From positions 1-8,972 of the forward strand of contig CABRGI010000025.1 of the NCBI GenBank assembly GCA_902470455.1: a DNA stretch of 8,972 nt, given 5' to 3'. Under the pieces are notes generated by a model. The model saw only the letters and a list, made by a program, of their open reading frames with translations, did no database searches and was not told where the DNA came from. A program made the translations under genes and the position numbers. Below, piece by piece: positions 6,109-8,972 of the stretch (positions are counted from its first letter, which is position 1; every line of letters begins with the position of its first letter). The DNA comes from an uncultured Parvimonas sp. (GTDB lineage Bacteria > Bacillota > Clostridia > Tissierellales > Peptoniphilaceae).

Positions 6109-7395
6109 TTAATAGCCAGTAGCTGATAATCTATTAAATCCTAATTCATTAGTTGCTCCAGTAATTGCTTGTAATTCAACCATAATTGAACCATCTTCTC
6201 TTAATGATCCATCAAATCCACCAGCAATAATGTCAACATAATCTAAAGTTCCAATAACTTTGTCCATCTTAGGTAGTACGATAGTTTCGTTAGCATTACC
6301 CCCTGTTACTACTGCATTTGCAGCTACGTCAGCATCAGCTAATGATTGGCTGGCACCGTCTCTTCCTGCATATTCGTCAGTGATGATAACAGTTTTAACA
6401 CCTTTACCTTCAATTTTCTTACAGTTCATTATTAAGTCTGTATCTGGGTTACCGAATCCTTCTTGAGATACGATAGCTCCATCAAGATTTAAAAATTCAC
6501 ATAATTTAGCAGTCCAGTTTGATGATCTTTCTTTATCTGCTAAATATACATTTTCGTTAGTGATAATAACACCAACAAAGTTGATTTCTTTTCCATGTTG
6601 TTCATACATTGCTCTAACAACAGGGTTATTTAAGTGATGATATGTTGTATTCTTATCACATGATGATACACAGTTACCACTTAAGATAGCTCCATCCATT
6701 AATTCTGTTGGATATAATAGTGTTGGAACTATTTGTTTTGCATCTACACCATAAACATATGTATCATGTAATAATCCTTGTGATTGTAACATTTGTACAT
6801 AAGCTACTTTTGGTAAATGTTTTAATTCTTCAGCTTGTTCAAATAATGGTTTAGTTTCAAATACTTCTACTTCATCTGGTTCAACTTCTTTTCCAGCTAA
6901 CCCTAAATTAGTAGCAGCTTTTAATCCAGCCATTCTAACAGCCTTTTCATAAGCATGAGTTGCAACTCCTTCAGCTGGTTCCACAATCAATACTATATTA
7001 TTAGTTTTTGAGAATGGTGTATATTCAGCTCCCGGTCCTTGCATATCAACAATACCTTCTTGGAAACCTACTATTTTACCAACTGTCATTACTGCTGCTC
7101 CCTTAAGAACATGAGTTCTTCCTGAACCAACTACATCAACTTTTGAAATCATTCCAGGGAATACTCCACCTGCTCCGTTAACCTTTACTCTTGGTTCTAC
7201 AACATCCTTAATTGGAGTAATTCTTACACTTTCACCTGGTTTTGCAAGATCTACGTCTACTGATTTTAAGTGTTCATCATCCATTAAATGAGCAATTAAC
7301 TCTTCTTTATTAATGTATAAAACACCTTTGTCAACTTTTGTTTCTGAACAAAATTTAACATCGTTAATTAAGATTTTTCCTAATTCTAGACGCAT
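6109..7395 (-). CDS. grdE: Glycine reductase component B, pyruvoyl-forming proprotein GrdE
   Basis: GrdE (428 residues) is made as a proprotein and cleaved autocatalytically at an Asn-Cys bond; the cysteine becomes the N-terminal pyruvoyl group that binds glycine as a Schiff base. The expected site is present: LSGNCVSSCDKN, with Asn241-Cys242, which would give subunits of about 241 and 187 residues. Cys242 is the position I recall for the E. acidaminophilum protein. Other visible features are a glycine-rich N-terminal half (NGAGGVFPGMISKVDVVGSG) and EYAGRDGASQSLADADVAANAVVTGGNANE in the C-terminal subunit. The start ATG 7395 has a near-perfect TAAGGAGGTG five bases upstream. The gene follows trxB after 52 bases with no terminator and precedes grdA by 73 bases, so it is part of the trxB-grdEAB unit. 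Glycine specificity rather than sarcosine or betaine (GrdG/GrdI paralogues) is inferred from overall resemblance and linkage to grdA and grdB. Confidence 0.94.
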   Translation of the reverse strand: MRLELGKILINDVKFCSETKVDKGVLYINKEELIAHLMDDEHLKSVDVDLAKPGESVRITPIKDVVEPRVKVNGAGGVFPGMISKVDVVGSGRTHVLKGAAVMTVGKIVGFQEGIVDMQGPGAEYTPFSKTNNIVLIVEPAEGVATHAYEKAVRMAGLKAATNLGLAGKEVEPDEVEVFETKPLFEQAEELKHLPKVAYVQMLQSQGLLHDTYVYGVDAKQIVPTLLYPTELMDGAILSGNCVSSCDKNTTYHHLNNPVVRAMYEQHGKEINFVGVIITNENVYLADKERSSNWTAKLCEFLNLDGAIVSQEGFGNPDTDLIMNCKKIEGKGVKTVIITDEYAGRDGASQSLADADVAANAVVTGGNANETIVLPKMDKVIGTLDYVDIIAGGFDGSLREDGSIMVELQAITGATNELGFNRLSATGY

Positions 7396-7421
7396 ATACT
7401 CACCTCCTTAAAATTTATATA

Positions 7422-7442
7422 TTTAATCCTTTCGGAATTAAA
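7422..7442 (-). other. GAAA-capped hairpin between trxB and grdE
   Basis: On the minus strand TTTAATTCC (7442-7434), a GAAA tetraloop and GGATTAAA (7429-7422) form a stem of 8 bp with one bulged T. It starts six bases after the trxB stop and is not followed by a T-run, so it is unlikely to terminate. It could be an mRNA processing or stability element that sets trxB and grdE levels separately. Confidence 0.4.
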
Positions 7443-7447
7443 TTCAA

Positions 7448-8377
7448 TTATTCTAAACTTTCGACATATTTTCTAGCGTTAATTGCTGCTATCGCTCCAT
7501 CATTAACCGCTGTAACAACTTGTCTCAGTTCTTTAACTCTAACGTCTCCAGCAACAAAGACACCTTCAACACTTGTTTTCATTGTTTCATCTGATACTAT
7601 ATAATCTCTATCAGTATCTATCTTACCATTAAAAATTGTACTTTCAGGAATATATCCTACAAAAATGAATACACCAAATATCATATCTCCTTCTCTAGGA
7701 ACAATTTTAGTTCTATCACCAGTTTTATTATTTACTATATTCATAGCTCCTAATAGTCCTGTTCCTTCAAAACTTTCAACTTCAACATTCCACATGATAT
7801 TTAATTTTTCACATTTCATTGCTTTTTCTTCAATTGACTTTGCAACAGATAATTTGTCTTTTCTTACTAATAATGTTACAGTTCTTCCAAATTTAGTAAG
7901 ATACATTGCTTCTTCAACAGCTGCTTCACCTGATCCAACAACATAAATATCTAAATCTTGAAAAAATGGTGCATCACATGTTGCACAATAAGCAATACCT
8001 TTACCAGTAAATTCTTTTTCACCCGGTACATTAAGTAGTCTTGGATTTGAACCTGTAGCTATTATTACAGATTTTCCTTCATAAGTAGCATTTTCTCCCT
8101 TAACTACCTTTGTTATTCCAGATAATTCAACATTTACAACTGTATCAGTAATAAATTCAGCTCCAAATGATTTAGCTTGTTTTACCATTCTTTCAATTAA
8201 CTCTGGACCTGTAGGTACATCTTCCGCTCCAGGATAATTTGCTATTTCATCTGTTTTAGATATTAATCCTCCTGGTGTACCTCTTTCAATTATTATAGTC
8301 TTCATACTAGCTCTTGCTGCATATATTCCTGCACTTATCCCTGCAGGACCAGCTCCAATTATTATACAATCGTACAT
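7448..8377 (-). CDS. trxB: Thioredoxin reductase-like flavoprotein with atypical NADPH loop
   Basis: This 309-residue cytoplasmic low-Mr thioredoxin reductase-type protein presumably feeds electrons to thioredoxin, which re-reduces GrdA. FAD-binding GAGPAG is at 8-13. The redox-active disulfide is Cys131-Ala-Thr-Cys134 in AYCATCDAPFF. A second Rossmann fingerprint, VGSGEAAVEEA, is at 147-157. The C-terminal FAD motif VFVAGDVRVKELRQVVTAVNDGAIAA is intact. Oddly, the loop that normally reads HRRxxxR and holds the NADPH 2'-phosphate is VRKDKLS (171-177): His, one Arg (as Lys) and the last Arg (as Ser) are changed. NADPH use is therefore not assured; NADH or a ferredoxin-type donor, as in clostridial ferredoxin-linked thioredoxin reductases, is possible. 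Start ATG 8377 follows TTGGAGGTAAATT. It is the first gene after a consensus promoter, immediately upstream of grdE. A trxA gene, often found between the two in glycine-reducing clostridia, is missing here. Family certain, donor uncertain. Confidence 0.92.
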   Translation of the reverse strand: MYDCIIIGAGPAGISAGIYAARASMKTIIIERGTPGGLISKTDEIANYPGAEDVPTGPELIERMVKQAKSFGAEFITDTVVNVELSGITKVVKGENATYEGKSVIIATGSNPRLLNVPGEKEFTGKGIAYCATCDAPFFQDLDIYVVGSGEAAVEEAMYLTKFGRTVTLLVRKDKLSVAKSIEEKAMKCEKLNIMWNVEVESFEGTGLLGAMNIVNNKTGDRTKIVPREGDMIFGVFIFVGYIPESTIFNGKIDTDRDYIVSDETMKTSVEGVFVAGDVRVKELRQVVTAVNDGAIAAINARKYVESLE

Positions 8378-8402
8378 AATTTACCTCCAATTACAGTATA
8401 AA

Positions 8403-8440
8403 AATAATAAACCATATTGAAACCACATCCGTTTATTATT
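8403..8440 (-). repeat. Dyad overlapping the trxB promoter -10 and leader
   Basis: AATAATAAAC (minus 8440-8431) and GTTTATTATT (8412-8403) are perfect 10-bp inverted repeats separated by 18 bases. The first arm overlaps the -10 box and the expected transcription start; the second lies in the leader. This placement suits a repressor operator, but in such AT-rich DNA it could be chance. Confidence 0.4.
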
Positions 8441-8466
8441 ATATATTATGTTTACCCAATTGTAAA
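8438..8466 (-). promoter_or_regulatory. Sigma-A promoter of the trxB-grdEAB unit
   Basis: On the minus strand -35 TTTACA (8466-8461) and a perfect -10 TATAAT (8443-8438) are separated by exactly 17 bases. The predicted start is near 8431, giving a leader of about 54 bases to the trxB ATG. The leader is too short for a glycine riboswitch, and none is recognisable. Confidence 0.75.
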
Positions 8467-8537
8467 GCATTTTTTGATTAAATCATAATAAAACTTTTTT
8501 ATAACTTTAAGTATTTGTATATAAAAATAACAATCTT

Positions 8538-8972
8538 TTACAATTCTTTTCCTAATGTGTAATTTGCAATATTTAAAGCATGGTCTGCTATTCTCTCAAA
8601 ATTAGATATAATATCTAAAAATTTAACTCCTGAATTAGTATCACATATTCCTCTATTTATCCTATCCATATGATTTCGTCTATAAGTTTCTTCAAGCAAA
8701 TCTACTTCTTCTTCTATATTGACACAATTTTTTGCTAATTCGATATTATTATCTTTATAAGCATTAGTTGTATCAACAACAATTTTCATAACATTTGATG
8801 ATATTTTTTCATATTCATCAAAGGCAGTTTTACTGAACACAGAATTTTCGTATTTAATTTCTTGTACCAACTCTATTATATTCTCACAGTGATCGCCAAT
8901 TCTTTCATAATCATTTATAGAATACATCATAACAAAAACCTTATGTTTTTCTTCATCTGATAAATTTTTATC
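8538..8972 (-). CDS. PhoU-like domain protein, probably the C-terminus of a Na/Pi cotransporter (5' end outside window)
   Basis: The frame is open to the right edge, so the 144 visible residues are the C-terminal part of a longer protein. Two copies of the PhoU signature are seen: YERIGDHCENIIELV near the start and FERIADHALNIANYTLG at the end, each an Arg-Ile-x-Asp-His helix of the three-helix PhoU bundle that binds metal ions. The rest is predicted helical and rich in charged residues. A PhoU domain ending shortly after the second signature, preceded by LSDEEKHKVFVMMYSINDYERIGDH, is typical of bacterial Na-dependent phosphate cotransporters of the NptA/YjbB type, where it follows the membrane part. 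A free-standing PhoU regulator is the alternative, and the window does not show which. The internal Met-Met pair at the start of the first signature is not a convincing start: no ribosome binding site precedes it. About 160 bases separate it from trxB, which has its own promoter. No clear terminator was found. Confidence 0.8.
   Translation of the reverse strand, partial: DKNLSDEEKHKVFVMMYSINDYERIGDHCENIIELVQEIKYENSVFSKTAFDEYEKISSNVMKIVVDTTNAYKDNNIELAKNCVNIEEEVDLLEETYRRNHMDRINRGICDTNSGVKFLDIISNFERIADHALNIANYTLGKEL

Noticed and set aside
7396..7450. A separate promoter for grdE in the trxB-grdE gap
   Set aside because: TATATA and TATAAA strings exist, but the only -35-like TTGAAT is 20 or more bases away and no good pair at 16-18 spacing was found.
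8378..8537. Glycine riboswitch or terminator for the PhoU-like gene in the gap before trxB
   Set aside because: The leader from the predicted start is only about 54 bases with no aptamer-like conserved segments, and no stable hairpin with a T-run follows the PhoU-like stop; only the promoter and an AT-rich dyad are visible.
1..8972. CRISPR array, tRNA, rRNA, insertion sequence or prophage genes
   Set aside because: No regularly spaced repeats, cloverleaf, transposase or phage-like reading frame was seen; the window is almost fully explained by metabolic genes.

Overview
The window comes from a very AT-rich, Gram-positive-type anaerobe. Strong AGGAGG-type ribosome binding sites, short U-tailed terminators and a selenocysteine-using glycine reductase operon point to an amino-acid-fermenting member of the Clostridia/Tissierellia (a Peptoniphilaceae or Peptostreptococcaceae relative is plausible). 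The genus cannot be fixed from the sequence alone.

Layout from right to left, which is the direction of transcription for all genes except the first. The right edge (8538-8972) holds the C-terminal PhoU-like domain of a probable Na/Pi cotransporter. A consensus promoter (8438-8466) then drives trxB (thioredoxin reductase-like flavoprotein), grdE (pyruvoyl proprotein of glycine-specific protein B), grdA (selenoprotein A) and grdB (selenoprotein subunit of protein B). A strong hairpin with a T-run follows grdB. A new promoter, whose -35 box lies inside that hairpin, serves grdC and grdD (protein C, acetyl-phosphate forming). A second terminator follows grdD, and a third promoter overlapping its T-run serves ahpC, a 2-Cys peroxiredoxin with its own terminator. 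At the left edge (1-609, plus strand) is the C-terminal part of a UvrD/PcrA-type helicase. It converges on ahpC and its last codons run into a GC-rich nested palindrome.

How the genes work together: GrdB/GrdE bind glycine through the pyruvoyl group and pass the carboxymethyl group to the GrdA selenocysteine. GrdC/GrdD release it as acetyl phosphate, which can yield ATP. The oxidised Se-S bridge of GrdA is re-reduced by a thioredoxin system, to which trxB presumably contributes. AhpC probably gives peroxide protection to this oxygen-sensitive metabolism.

Two genes contain in-frame UGA codons read as selenocysteine (grdA residue 45, grdB residue 350). A conventional gene finder would truncate grdA and split grdB. 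The system itself is known, and I do not see an undescribed system here. The points most worth following are the terminator/promoter overlaps that divide the cluster, the atypical NADPH-binding loop of TrxB together with the absence of trxA, the clear SECIS hairpin in grdB against none in grdA, and the palindromic element at the helicase 3' end.
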